A stretch of 64,000 bases of DNA from Pannonibacter sp051860505 (GTDB taxonomy: Bacteria > Pseudomonadota > Alphaproteobacteria > Rhizobiales > Stappiaceae). The DNA lies in the NCBI RefSeq assembly GCF_051860505.1, contig NZ_JBHYDX010000012.1, positions 1 to 64,000 of the forward strand, read 5' to 3'. This document shows, in pieces, positions 51,382 to 59,649 of this stretch. The number at the start of each line of letters is the position of its first letter. Position 1 is the first letter of the stretch. Made by a program: the position numbers and the translations under genes. The notes beneath the pieces are model-generated. The model was not told the origin of the DNA. It ran no database searches and saw only the letters and a list, made by a program, of their open reading frames with translations.

Positions 51382-52686
51382 ATGGGGACGATGCTGGACA
51401 AGATCAAGGATGCGGCAGGCCAGGGCGACGATGTCGCGGCGTTGATGGCGACCATGGGCCGGAAGGCGCGTGCCGCAGCCCGCGCCCTTGCGCTGGCCTC
51501 CACGCAGACCAAGAACCAGGCCCTGCTCGCCATGGCCGCCGCGCTTCGCGCCGCAACGCCGGACATTCTGACCGGCAACGCGCGCGATCTGGAAGCCATG
51601 CGCGCCAATGGCCAGACCGACGCTTTCCTTGACCGTGGCACCCTGACGGAGGCGCGGATCGAGGCAATTGCCCGGGCACTGGAAGACATTGCAGCGCTGC
51701 CGGACCCGGTCGGCAGCACCATCGCCGCCTGGGAGCGCCCGAACGGCCTGAAGATCGAGCGCGTGCGCACGCCGCTCGGTGTTATTGGCGTCATCTACGA
51801 AAGCCGCCCGAATGTGACGGCCGATGCCGGCGCCCTGTGCCTGAAGGCGGGCAATGCGGTCATCCTGCGCGGCGGGTCGGACACGCTGCATTCCAACTTG
51901 GCCATTCACAAGGCCCTGCAGGCCGGGCTTGCCGCGGCAAGCCTGCCGGTCGATGCCATTCAGGTCGTGCCGGTGGCGGACCGCGCCGCAGTCGGTGAAA
52001 TGCTCGCCGGCCTCAACGGCAATCTCGATGTTATCGTGCCGCGCGGCGGCAAGAGCCTGGTGGCCCGTGTCCAGAGTGACGCGAGGGTCCCGGTCTTTGC
52101 GCATCTCGAAGGCATCGTTCATATCTTTCTCGACCGCGCGGCCGACCCGGCCAAGGCGCAGTCTATCATCATCAATTCCAAGCTGCGCCGGACGGGCATC
52201 TGTGGCGCGCTGGAGACCTTGCTCGTCGACCGCGCCATCGCGGCAACGCTTCTGCCGGGCGTTGTCGCCGAGCTTTCGGCCCTGGGCTGCGAGATCCGTG
52301 GCGATGCCGAGGTCCTGGCCCTATGTCCGCAGGCCATCCCGGCAACCGACGCGGACTGGACGACTGAGTATCTCGACAAGATCCTGTCCGTGCGTGTTGT
52401 CAGCGGTCTGGACGAGGCCATCGACCACATCGAGACCTTCGGATCGCATCACACGGACTGCATCCTCACCGAGGATGCGGCGGCAGCGGAGCGGTTCCTG
52501 TCGGAAGTGGATTCAGCCATTGTCCTGCACAATGCCTCGACGCAGTTCGCCGATGGCGGCGAGTTCGGCATGGGCGGTGAGATTGGCATTGCCACGGGGC
52601 GGATGCATGCGCGGGGGCCGGTTGGTGTTGAACAATTGACCAGTTTCAAGTACCGCGTGCGCGGCGAGGGACAGACACGGCCGTGA
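51382..52686 (+). CDS. proA: Glutamate-5-semialdehyde dehydrogenase (gamma-glutamyl phosphate reductase)
   Basis: ProA reduces gamma-glutamyl phosphate with NADPH to glutamate semialdehyde, which cyclises toward proline. The protein has 434 residues. The catalytic Cys lies in RRTGICGALETLLVD. Other signatures are GVIGVIYESRPNVTADA, LKAGNAVILRGG, SVVSGLDEAIDHI-like DEAIDHIETFGSHHTDCI and STQFADGGEFGMGGEIGI. An ATG three codons in (MLDKI) is a possible true start. It directly follows proB. Confidence 0.97.
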   Translation: MGTMLDKIKDAAGQGDDVAALMATMGRKARAAARALALASTQTKNQALLAMAAALRAATPDILTGNARDLEAMRANGQTDAFLDRGTLTEARIEAIARALEDIAALPDPVGSTIAAWERPNGLKIERVRTPLGVIGVIYESRPNVTADAGALCLKAGNAVILRGGSDTLHSNLAIHKALQAGLAAASLPVDAIQVVPVADRAAVGEMLAGLNGNLDVIVPRGGKSLVARVQSDARVPVFAHLEGIVHIFLDRAADPAKAQSIIINSKLRRTGICGALETLLVDRAIAATLLPGVVAELSALGCEIRGDAEVLALCPQAIPATDADWTTEYLDKILSVRVVSGLDEAIDHIETFGSHHTDCILTEDAAAAERFLSEVDSAIVLHNASTQFADGGEFGMGGEIGIATGRMHARGPVGVEQLTSFKYRVRGEGQTRP

Positions 52687-52704
52687 GGCTGGCCCGCGGG
52701 AAGG

Positions 52705-53355
52705 ATGACCCCGTCGATGCATGAGCTGAACTGCCCTTCTGGGGTCCACCCCGCGTGGATGAACCTGCCGCATGCCGAAGCGGGCAATCGCATCGGCTTG
52801 TTCGGCGGGTCCTTCAATCCGCCTCATTCCGGTCACCAGCTTGTCGCGCAAACCGCGATGCAGCGGCTGGGGCTGGACCAGGTCTGGTGGCTCGTTACGC
52901 CCGGCAATCCGCTCAAGGACCATGGCAATCTGGCGCCGCTGGAGCGCCGCATCGAGCTGGTGTCTGCAATTGCCAGTCATCCGCGCATGAAAGTGACTGC
53001 CTATGAGGCGGTTCTGGGCACCAGCTACACCGCCAGCACGCTGGCCGGAATCCTGCATCGCCGGCCGGGCGTTTCCTTCTGCTGGATCATGGGGGCCGAC
53101 AATCTTGCCGGCTTCCACCGCTGGCAAAACTGGCGCGACATTGTCGAAACCGTACCGATAGCGGTGGTAAACCGCCCGGGCGCCTCGCTTTCGCCGCTGT
53201 TTGCCCCTATGGCTCAAGTTTACAGTCGGGCCCGGGTTCCGGAAAACGAGGCCGGACTGTTGATGCGATGCCCGGCACCGGCCTGGGTTTTCCTGCATGC
53301 GCCTCTGGATCCGACATCCTCGACGGTCCTGCGACGGGAAGCCGGGCAACGGTGA
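52705..53355 (+). CDS. nadD: Nicotinate-nucleotide adenylyltransferase
   Basis: NadD joins nicotinate mononucleotide and ATP to form deamido-NAD. The nucleotidyltransferase motif GLFGGSFNPPHSGH (about 31-44) is followed by QVWWLVTPGNPLKD and WIMGADNLAGFHRW; SSTVLRR stands in for the usual C-terminal SSTxIR. At 216 residues it carries about 25 extra N-terminal residues compared with E. coli. ATG codons at 52717 and 52759 could be the real start, since the ATG at 52705 abuts GGAAGG without spacing. Confidence 0.95.
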   Translation: MTPSMHELNCPSGVHPAWMNLPHAEAGNRIGLFGGSFNPPHSGHQLVAQTAMQRLGLDQVWWLVTPGNPLKDHGNLAPLERRIELVSAIASHPRMKVTAYEAVLGTSYTASTLAGILHRRPGVSFCWIMGADNLAGFHRWQNWRDIVETVPIAVVNRPGASLSPLFAPMAQVYSRARVPENEAGLLMRCPAPAWVFLHAPLDPTSSTVLRREAGQR

Positions 53356-53549
53356 CTGGCGCAATCTGCACAGTTGCCGTAAACGGGCATTAACGATGGC
53401 AAGGCATCTGTCTTGAAATTGTAAGGTCCCGGCAGCTATTCTTGTTGGCAGGTGGCAGGCAAGGTCTGAAACACTGCCACCCTGTTGGTGAACGGCGGCA
53501 AGGCGTGCGCATCCGCCACAACTGTTTTTGAAAGGCAGAACACCTGAAC

Positions 53550-53960
53550 ATGACCTTTGAAAGCGAGGGGCAGGCTCCGACCGCTCCTCTTCAGTCCGCA
53601 CTCGGCGACAAAGCCAAGGGCACGCTGATTGAAACGATCCTCGCCAGTCTTGATGACGCGAAGGCGGAAGACGTTGTCTCCCTTGAGATTGCTGGCAAGA
53701 GCGCCCTGGCCGATTACATGGTGATCGTCTCCGGCCGGTCGCACCGTCATGTCGGCGCTATCGCCGATCATCTTCTGCGCGATATCAAGGAAGCCGGCTA
53801 CGGCAACCCGCGCGCCGAAGGCCAGTCCCATTGTGACTGGGTGCTGGTCGATGCCGGTGACGTGATCGTCCACGTATTCCGCCCGGAAGTTCGCGGGTTC
53901 TACAACCTGGAACGGATGTGGGCGGCCGATTCGACTGAAACGCCGCACTACGTCGGCTGA
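53550..53960 (+). CDS. rsfS: Ribosomal silencing factor RsfS
   Basis: A 136-residue RsfS (Iojap) that binds L14 and blocks subunit joining in nutrient stress. The core is LDDAKAEDVVSLEIAGKSALADYMVIVSGRS (seen as DYMVIVSGRSHRHV), then CDWVLVDAGDVIVHVFRPEVRGFYNLERMW, with the conserved YNLE end. A 25-residue N-terminal extension precedes it. A 194-bp gap from nadD may hold a separate promoter. Confidence 0.96.
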   Translation: MTFESEGQAPTAPLQSALGDKAKGTLIETILASLDDAKAEDVVSLEIAGKSALADYMVIVSGRSHRHVGAIADHLLRDIKEAGYGNPRAEGQSHCDWVLVDAGDVIVHVFRPEVRGFYNLERMWAADSTETPHYVG

Positions 53961-53983
53961 TTTGCCGGACGTGCGGCCCTGGG

Positions 53984-54008
53984 CCGGCGGGACTGCTCCC
54001 GCCGGAGG
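53984..54008 (+). promoter_or_regulatory. Hairpin over the rlmH ribosome-binding site
   Basis: CCGGCGGGA-CTGC-TCCCGCCGG is a perfect 9-bp stem. The Shine-Dalgarno GGAGG (54004-54008) begins inside the stem and lies ten bases before the rlmH ATG, so folding could lower rlmH translation. Confidence 0.4.
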
Positions 54009-54018
54009 CTGATCTTTC

Positions 54019-54501
54019 ATGCGCTATATGATTGCCGCTGTCGGCCGCATGAAGGCGGGCGCCGACCGGGACCTACTCGACCGCTATCTTGACCGCGCCC
54101 GCAAGACCGGCAAAGGGCTGGGCGTCAGTTCCGTCGACATGCTCGAACTGCCTGAAAGCCGCGCGGCACGGCCCGAGGACCGCAAGGCCGAGGAAGCGAC
54201 CGCCCTGCTCGCGGCCCTGTCGCAACGCGCCAGACTTGTTGTGCTGGACGAGACCGGAAAGACGATGACCAGTCCCGCCTTGTCCGACCGTCTGCGCGGC
54301 TGGATGGATGAAGGCGCGCCGGAAATCGCCTTTGCCATCGGCGGCGCTGATGGTCATGGACCCGACATGCGCGCCCGCGCCGACGTGGTGCTGGCGCTCG
54401 GGGCGATGACCTGGCCGCACCAGATCGTCCGCATTCTCATTGCCGAGCAGATCTACCGCGCCTTCACCATCCAGTCCGGTCATCCCTATCATCGGGTCTG
54501 A
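54019..54501 (+). CDS. rlmH: 23S rRNA pseudouridine1915 N3-methyltransferase
   Basis: RlmH is a small SPOUT methyltransferase that methylates pseudouridine 1915 in helix 69 of the 70S ribosome. The 160-residue protein has VVLDETGKTMTSPALSDRL, the SAM-knot FAIGGADGHGPDMR and LGAMTWPHQIVRILIAEQIYRAF. The C terminus ends HPYHRV, with the conserved His-Tyr-His-Arg. It follows rsfS closely and precedes a palindromic repeat array. Confidence 0.97.
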   Translation: MRYMIAAVGRMKAGADRDLLDRYLDRARKTGKGLGVSSVDMLELPESRAARPEDRKAEEATALLAALSQRARLVVLDETGKTMTSPALSDRLRGWMDEGAPEIAFAIGGADGHGPDMRARADVVLALGAMTWPHQIVRILIAEQIYRAFTIQSGHPYHRV

Positions 54502-54505
54502 CTGA

Positions 54506-54730
54506 GCCCGTGCGGCGTCTGAGCCTCGCCAGGGCGTGATGCGCCAGCATCTTAGCGCCCTGGGTATCAGACTTGCCCGTGCGGCGTCTGAGCCTCGCCA
54601 GGGCGTGATGCGCCAGCATCTTAGCGCCTTGGGTATCAGACTTGCCCGTGCGGCGTCTGAGCCTCGCCAGGGCGCGATGCGCCAGCATCCCAGCGCCTTG
54701 GGCACAAGACTTGCCCATGCGGCATCTGGC
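54506..54730. repeat. 69-bp palindromic tandem repeat (three units plus a partial fourth)
   Basis: Units begin at 54506, 54575, 54644 and (partial) 54713, exactly 69 bp apart. Units 1 and 2 differ by one base; unit 3 has several changes. Each unit is itself a nested palindrome: GTCTGA...TCAGAC outside, CCAGGGCG...CGCCCTGG in the middle and GATGC-GCCA-GCATC at the tip. No T-run follows, so it is not a terminator. The array fills most of the 371-bp gap between rlmH and the envC-like gene. The 69-bp length keeps both strands open, producing false repeat-rich frames. Confidence 0.92.
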
Positions 54731-54872
54731 CGTTCGAGGCAGGTGGTCTGCCTGCATGCTGCCGTATTTCACCTGCATCACTCTTCTGCGGGGAAAACGG
54801 CGCAAAGCTTGGCGCTGTGGTTACCTTGGTAAACACTTCCTTAACGCCCCCGCCTGATGCTTGGGGGATGTG

Positions 54873-56336
54873 ATGCGCGCCTCCGGGATTGTCCGGATGG
54901 CGCAAGGCCGGGACAAGCAACGCGTGCTAGGCAGGGGACAAGGGCGGGGCATCGGCGGGAGCCGCGCAAGACAACTTGCTGCGCTCCTGGGACTTGCCTG
55001 CATCTTTGCAACCGGCGGTCCCGGCCAAGCGACTGAGTTGCAAACCACGGCGCCTCAAACCACAGCGCCGCAAACCACAGCGTCTGAAACCCAGCCCGGC
55101 CTGACGCCGGTCGAGATCGAGGCGCGCCAGCGCAAGGCCGAGCGGGAAGCTGAACTTGCCGCGCTGTCACGCGATATTGAATTGTCTGCGGCCCGTCAGC
55201 GCGAGATCGCCCAAGAAATCGCCGCGATTGACCGCGACAGTGCCGAAATCAATGCTGCCGTCCTGCGCACGGCGGCCAAGATCAAGGGACTAGAGGCGGA
55301 TCTCGCCAACACGGAGCGGCGCTTGCAACGACTGGCGGAAAACGAGGACGCGGTGCGTGTCTCCCTCTGGGAGCGGCGGGGAACGCTGTCCGAAGTGCTG
55401 GCCTCCCTGCAGCGCATTGGTCGGCGTCCGCCGCCGGCGCTGGCGGTGCGGCCTGCCGATGCCCTGGCTGCGGTCCGATCGGCGATCCTCTTGAACGCCG
55501 TCATGCCGGATCTGCGCATCGAGGCCGAGGCGCTTGCCTCCGACCTCGAGGAACTGACGCGTCTGAAGATCTCCATTGTCTCCGAAAAGGAACGGTTGGT
55601 CGGTGATTCGACGCGGCTTGCGGAAGAGCAATCCCGTCTTGAACTGCTGATTGCCGCCAAGCGTCAGCAGCGTGAGGCGACGGCCGGCGTTTTGACGGGC
55701 GAACAGAAGCGTGCCGAGGAACTGGCCGGCAAGGCTGGATCTCTCAAGGAATTGATCGCCAGCCTTGAAGCTGAAATCGCCTCTGCCCGTGAGGCTGCGG
55801 AAGCTGCAGCCCGGGCAAGTGAACAGCGCGCGGCCGGTGGCCGGCGAAGCACCGACCCCTTTGCCGACGCAGGACGACTGGCCCCGGCCATCGCCTTTGC
55901 CGACACAAAAGGCCAGCTTCCGCGCCCGGTTTCCGGCACCTTGCTGAAGGATTTCGGCCAGGCGGATGATTTTGGCGGAGTGACCGAAGGCCAGTCCATC
56001 GCCACCCGGGCCGGTGCGCGCATTACAGCGCCCGGCGATGGCTGGGTGGTGTACTCGGGTCCCTTTAGGTCATTTGGCCAACTCTTGATCCTGAATGCCG
56101 GCGATGGCTATCATGTCCTCCTGGCTGGGATGGACAGGATCGATGTGGAACCGGGGCAGTTTGTGCTGGCAGGAGAGCCGGTGGGCGTGATGGGTTCCAC
56201 GCATTGGGCAAGCGCCTCGACGATTGCCTTGGGATCGGCAGATCCTGTCCTGTATGTAGAATTCAGAAAAGATGGCAGTGCGATCGACCCCACACCCTGG
56301 TGGGCCCGCACGGAGGAAGAAAAGGTACGCGGATGA
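54873..56336 (+). CDS. envC: EnvC-like murein hydrolase activator (degenerate M23/LytM)
   Basis: A 487-residue exported protein. A basic N terminus leads to a hydrophobic segment (LAALLGLACIFATGG), then PQTTA repeats. Two long coiled coils cover about residues 75-325. The C-terminal LytM domain (DFGQADDFGGVTEGQSIATRAGARITAPGDGWVVYSGPF, visible in parts) lacks the zinc-binding His residues of M23 peptidases. EnvC-type proteins activate amidases for septum splitting without being enzymes themselves. The ATG at 54873 has GGGGG upstream. The stop overlaps ctpA as ATGA. Confidence 0.88.
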   Translation: MRASGIVRMAQGRDKQRVLGRGQGRGIGGSRARQLAALLGLACIFATGGPGQATELQTTAPQTTAPQTTASETQPGLTPVEIEARQRKAEREAELAALSRDIELSAARQREIAQEIAAIDRDSAEINAAVLRTAAKIKGLEADLANTERRLQRLAENEDAVRVSLWERRGTLSEVLASLQRIGRRPPPALAVRPADALAAVRSAILLNAVMPDLRIEAEALASDLEELTRLKISIVSEKERLVGDSTRLAEEQSRLELLIAAKRQQREATAGVLTGEQKRAEELAGKAGSLKELIASLEAEIASAREAAEAAARASEQRAAGGRRSTDPFADAGRLAPAIAFADTKGQLPRPVSGTLLKDFGQADDFGGVTEGQSIATRAGARITAPGDGWVVYSGPFRSFGQLLILNAGDGYHVLLAGMDRIDVEPGQFVLAGEPVGVMGSTHWASASTIALGSADPVLYVEFRKDGSAIDPTPWWARTEEEKVRG

Positions 56337-57673
56337 TTCGGAAAGCTACCCTGCTGTGCACCGGTATCCTGGTCGGCGCTATTGTCGCAACGACGGCCTC
56401 CAATCTGCCTCTGCGGCTGAGTGGTGCAGCCAATGCGGCCGCGTCGGACACTTATCGCCAGCTCAATCTGTTCGGCGATGTGTTCGAGCGTGTCCGCTCG
56501 GACTATGTCGAGGCGCCCGATGATGCCGAACTGATCGAATCGGCCATCAATGGCATGCTCACCTCGCTTGACCCGCACTCCAGCTACATGTCGCCGAAGA
56601 CTTTCCGCGACATGCAGGTGCAGACGCGCGGCGAATTCGGTGGCCTCGGCATCGAGGTGACCATGGAGGAGGGCCTGGTCAAGGTTGTCTCCCCGATCGA
56701 CGACACTCCGGCCTTCAAGGCTGGTGTTCTGTCTGGCGACTTCATCACCCACATCGACGGTGAACAGGTTCAGGGCCTGACCCTGAACGAGGCCGTGGAA
56801 AAGATGCGCGGTCCCGTCAAGACCGACATCGAGGTCACCTTGCGCCGCGAGGGCCGGGCCGATCCGCTGGTTCTGAAGATCACCCGCGACGTCATCAAGA
56901 TCCGCTCCGTGCGTTGGCGCGAGGAGGGCGACGTTGGCTATGTCCGCGTGACCCAGTTCAACGAGCAGACCTTTGACGGCCTGCAGAAGGGCATCGACGA
57001 GATCGTCTCCAAGATCCCGGCGGACAAGCTGAAGGGTTTCGTCATCGACCTGCGCAACAACCCGGGCGGTCTGCTTGACCAGGCCATCGCCGTGTCGGAT
57101 GCCTTCCTCGAGCGTGGCGAGATCGTCTCCACCCGTGGCCGCAATGCCGAGGAAACCCAGCGCTACAATGCCCGCTCCGGTGATCTTGCCAAGGGCAAGC
57201 CGGTCATCGTGCTGGTCAACGGCGGGTCCGCCTCTGCGTCGGAGATCGTGGCGGGTGCGCTGCAGGACCATCGCCGGGCCACGGTGCTTGGCACCCGGTC
57301 CTTCGGCAAGGGCTCGGTCCAGACCATCATCCCGCTCGGCGCAAATGGCGCGATCCGCCTGACCACGGCGCGCTACTACACCCCGTCCGGCACATCCATC
57401 CAGGCCAAGGGCATCCTGCCGGACATCGAGGTCCTGCAGGACCTGCCGGAAGACATGAAGGGCAATGCGGAGACCAAGGGCGAAGCCGGCCTGCGCGGCC
57501 ACCTGACCTCTGAAAGCACCGAGGGCAAGGAAGAATCCGGCAGCCAGGCCTATGTCCCGGCTGATCCGAAGGATGACAAGCAGCTCAACCTCGCGCTGGA
57601 TCTCCTGCGCGGTGTGCAGATGAACAGCGCCTTCCCGCCGGTTGGCGGCAAGGCTGCGGTCGTCCCGAACTGA
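56333..57673 (+). CDS. ctpA: Carboxyl-terminal processing protease CtpA (S41)
   Basis: A 446-residue periplasmic S41A serine protease with an N-terminal signal or anchor (LLCTGILVGAIVATTASNL). The PDZ domain contains GEFGGLGIEV and AGVLSGDFITHIDG. The catalytic Ser is in GGSASASEIVAGAL, the Lys in FGKGSVQTI, and RNNPGGLLDQA is the adjoining family motif. Ctp proteases trim envelope proteins including murein hydrolases. It is coupled to the envC-like gene, as expected for a cell-wall remodelling pair. A long inverted repeat follows the stop. Confidence 0.96.
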   Translation: MIRKATLLCTGILVGAIVATTASNLPLRLSGAANAAASDTYRQLNLFGDVFERVRSDYVEAPDDAELIESAINGMLTSLDPHSSYMSPKTFRDMQVQTRGEFGGLGIEVTMEEGLVKVVSPIDDTPAFKAGVLSGDFITHIDGEQVQGLTLNEAVEKMRGPVKTDIEVTLRREGRADPLVLKITRDVIKIRSVRWREEGDVGYVRVTQFNEQTFDGLQKGIDEIVSKIPADKLKGFVIDLRNNPGGLLDQAIAVSDAFLERGEIVSTRGRNAEETQRYNARSGDLAKGKPVIVLVNGGSASASEIVAGALQDHRRATVLGTRSFGKGSVQTIIPLGANGAIRLTTARYYTPSGTSIQAKGILPDIEVLQDLPEDMKGNAETKGEAGLRGHLTSESTEGKEESGSQAYVPADPKDDKQLNLALDLLRGVQMNSAFPPVGGKAAVVPN

Positions 57674-57679
57674 GACCGA

Positions 57680-57752
57680 GCTGCGGCTCAAGTTTCCCGT
57701 CTGGTCCCGTGTGTCGCGTAAGGGAGCCAGGCCGGAGGCCTTGAGCCGCAGC
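57680..57752. repeat. Long-loop inverted repeat between ctpA and the deacetylase
   Basis: GCTGCGGCTCAAG (57680-57692) and CTTGAGCCGCAGC (57740-57752) are perfect 13-bp inverted arms separated by 47 bp. No T-run follows. It may fold as an intercistronic RNA hairpin or be a factor-dependent stop. Confidence 0.5.
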
Positions 57753-57841
57753 CTGATATCCCGCAAGGGAACAGAAGATGCGCCGGATGACCCCGGCGGA
57801 AGTTTGCCCAGGATGGGCCTCAAGCACTGGCAAGACGCGAC

Positions 57842-58993
57842 ATGGCCGGAAATGACCTGACAGCCCCCCTTGGCATGGGCAAGCGGAAGTTCTTCCGCAT
57901 GCCTTTTGGCCTGATCGGCATGGGTATCATGACGGTCATTCTGATGACCGGACTGGTCTGGATTGGCGTGGTGGAAGATCCGCTCGGCGGGGAGCCGACG
58001 GCTTTCGTTCCGCTTGAGCGCACGGTCGAGGGCCTGTCGTCGCGGGATATCGCCGTTGTCGAGCTGAATGCCGACATTCCGGGCGATTCCAAGCCGGATG
58101 GCGTTCAGGCCCGAGTCGACACCCTGGGTCCGCGCTTCGAAGATGCTCCCGTCGGTGCTGAACTGAATGTTGCCTCGCGCCGCGAGTTGTCCGTGCTGCC
58201 GGACGACCGCGTCACCGAGCGAGCCGATCATGGGCTTGTGCCGAAAGTCGGCATCGATGGCATCCGTCCGCTCGATCTCTATGCCAAGCAGATTGCCGCC
58301 GAACCGGCCTCCGCGCCGCGGATTGCCATCATCATCGGCGGCATAGGCCTGTCGGAAGCCGGCAGCCGCAATGCGCTGGAAAATCTGCCGCCGGATGTCA
58401 CCTTCGCTCTCGCTCCCTATGGCGACCGGCTCGACCGCTGGATGCGCGAAGCCCGTACCGCCGGCCATGAACTGCTGCTGCAGTTGCCGCTCGAGCCGTT
58501 TGACTATCCGGACAATGATCCAGGCCCGCATACGCTTCTGGTCAGCCTGCGCGGTCCAGAGTTCATGGACCGTCTCTACTGGCTGCTCAGCCGCTTCACC
58601 AACTATGTCGGCGTGATCAATCACCACGGCACCCGGTTCACGGCGACCGAGCCATCCATGCAGTATCTGCTTGAGGAGATTACGCGGCGTGGCCTGATGT
58701 TTGTCGACGACGGCTCCTCGTCGCGCACGGTTGCGCCCGCCGTTGCAAACGCCGCGCAGACCCCGTTCAGCCGGGTCGATATCGTGCTGGATGCGATCCC
58801 GAAGGCCGATGAGATCAACGCCCGCTTGTTGCAGCTCGAAGGCCTCGCCCGTTCGCGTGGCACTGCCGTGGCCGCGGGAACGGCATTGCCGGTCACGATC
58901 AAGGCCCTGGAGGAATGGTCGCGCGATCTCGAGCAACGCGGCCTGATGCTGGTGCCGATCAGTGCGACGGTTGATCGCGCGCCGCAGGGCTGA
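57842..58993 (+). CDS. Divergent polysaccharide deacetylase family protein
   Basis: A 383-residue protein with one N-terminal TM helix (LIGMGIMTVILMTGLVWIGVV) and a periplasmic domain of the divergent polysaccharide deacetylase family (YibQ-like). The fold core begins PRIAIIIGGIGLSEAGSRNAL, then VTFALAPYGDRLDRWMREARTAGHELLLQLPLEP and GVINHHGTRFTA, with FVDDGSSSRTVAP. It is usually found right after envC-ctpA in this order, which ties it to cell-wall or envelope polysaccharide work; enzymatic activity is unproven. Confidence 0.9.
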   Translation: MAGNDLTAPLGMGKRKFFRMPFGLIGMGIMTVILMTGLVWIGVVEDPLGGEPTAFVPLERTVEGLSSRDIAVVELNADIPGDSKPDGVQARVDTLGPRFEDAPVGAELNVASRRELSVLPDDRVTERADHGLVPKVGIDGIRPLDLYAKQIAAEPASAPRIAIIIGGIGLSEAGSRNALENLPPDVTFALAPYGDRLDRWMREARTAGHELLLQLPLEPFDYPDNDPGPHTLLVSLRGPEFMDRLYWLLSRFTNYVGVINHHGTRFTATEPSMQYLLEEITRRGLMFVDDGSSSRTVAPAVANAAQTPFSRVDIVLDAIPKADEINARLLQLEGLARSRGTAVAAGTALPVTIKALEEWSRDLEQRGLMLVPISATVDRAPQG

Positions 58994-59101
58994 CCCAGCA
59001 CGTCATCCATGCTTTCCTTGCAGCAGAACACCGGATAAACCCGCAGCATCCGACCCGCGCGGCTGCGGCCGCGCCCCCGCAAGGTTCCCAGGGAGAACTC
59101 C

Positions 59102-59632
59102 GTGCAAGGCCCATTGTTTGACCCCGCCCGGCCCGATGCCATCAATGGCCTGCCCTACAGGCCCTGCGTCGGCATCATGCTGATCAACCGGGACGGGCTG
59201 GTCTGGGCCGGCCGCCGCCATGACGGGCATGGCAAAGTCGATCCTGGATTTGCCTGGCAGATGCCCCAAGGTGGGATCGATCCCGGCGAGGATCCGCTCG
59301 AGGCTGCGCGGCGTGAGCTTTTCGAGGAAACCTCGGTCGCCAGCACCACACTGCTGGCTGAAGCGCCGGACTGGTTCCTCTACGACTATCCGCTGGACGT
59401 GATCGCCACGGCGCGGCGCGGCAAGTTTCGCGGTCAGGCGCAGAAGTGGTTTGCCTTCCGCTTTGACGGAGACGACAGTGAAATCAACATCCTGACGCCA
59501 CCCGATGGCCATTCCCAGGAGTTCAGCGATTGGCGCTGGGAGGAGGCCCACCGCCTGCCGGGCCTGATCGTGCCGTTCAAGCGTCAGGTCTATGAGGAAG
59601 TTGTCGCCGCATTCGCGCATCTGACCCAGTAA
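59102..59632 (+). CDS. rppH: RNA pyrophosphohydrolase RppH
   Basis: A 176-residue Nudix hydrolase that removes pyrophosphate from 5'-triphosphate RNA, starting RNase E-dependent decay. The Nudix box opens GGIDPGEDPLEAAR and closes RELFEETSV. The family marks RPCVGIMLINRDGLVWAGRR, WQMPQGG, QKWFAFRF and FSDWRW are present. The start is GTG at 59102 with GGGAGA upstream. It is convergent with queG, leaving 17 bp between stops. Confidence 0.96.
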   Translation: MQGPLFDPARPDAINGLPYRPCVGIMLINRDGLVWAGRRHDGHGKVDPGFAWQMPQGGIDPGEDPLEAARRELFEETSVASTTLLAEAPDWFLYDYPLDVIATARRGKFRGQAQKWFAFRFDGDDSEINILTPPDGHSQEFSDWRWEEAHRLPGLIVPFKRQVYEEVVAAFAHLTQ

Positions 59633-59649
59633 AGGTCCGCCCGGCGCGG

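Noticed and set aside
54073..54705. Repeat protein with a 23-residue period on the minus strand
   Set aside because: Artefact of a 69-bp DNA repeat divisible by three; it also runs antisense through rlmH.
54506..54730. CRISPR array
   Set aside because: Units are contiguous 69-bp repeats with no unique spacers, and no cas genes are nearby.
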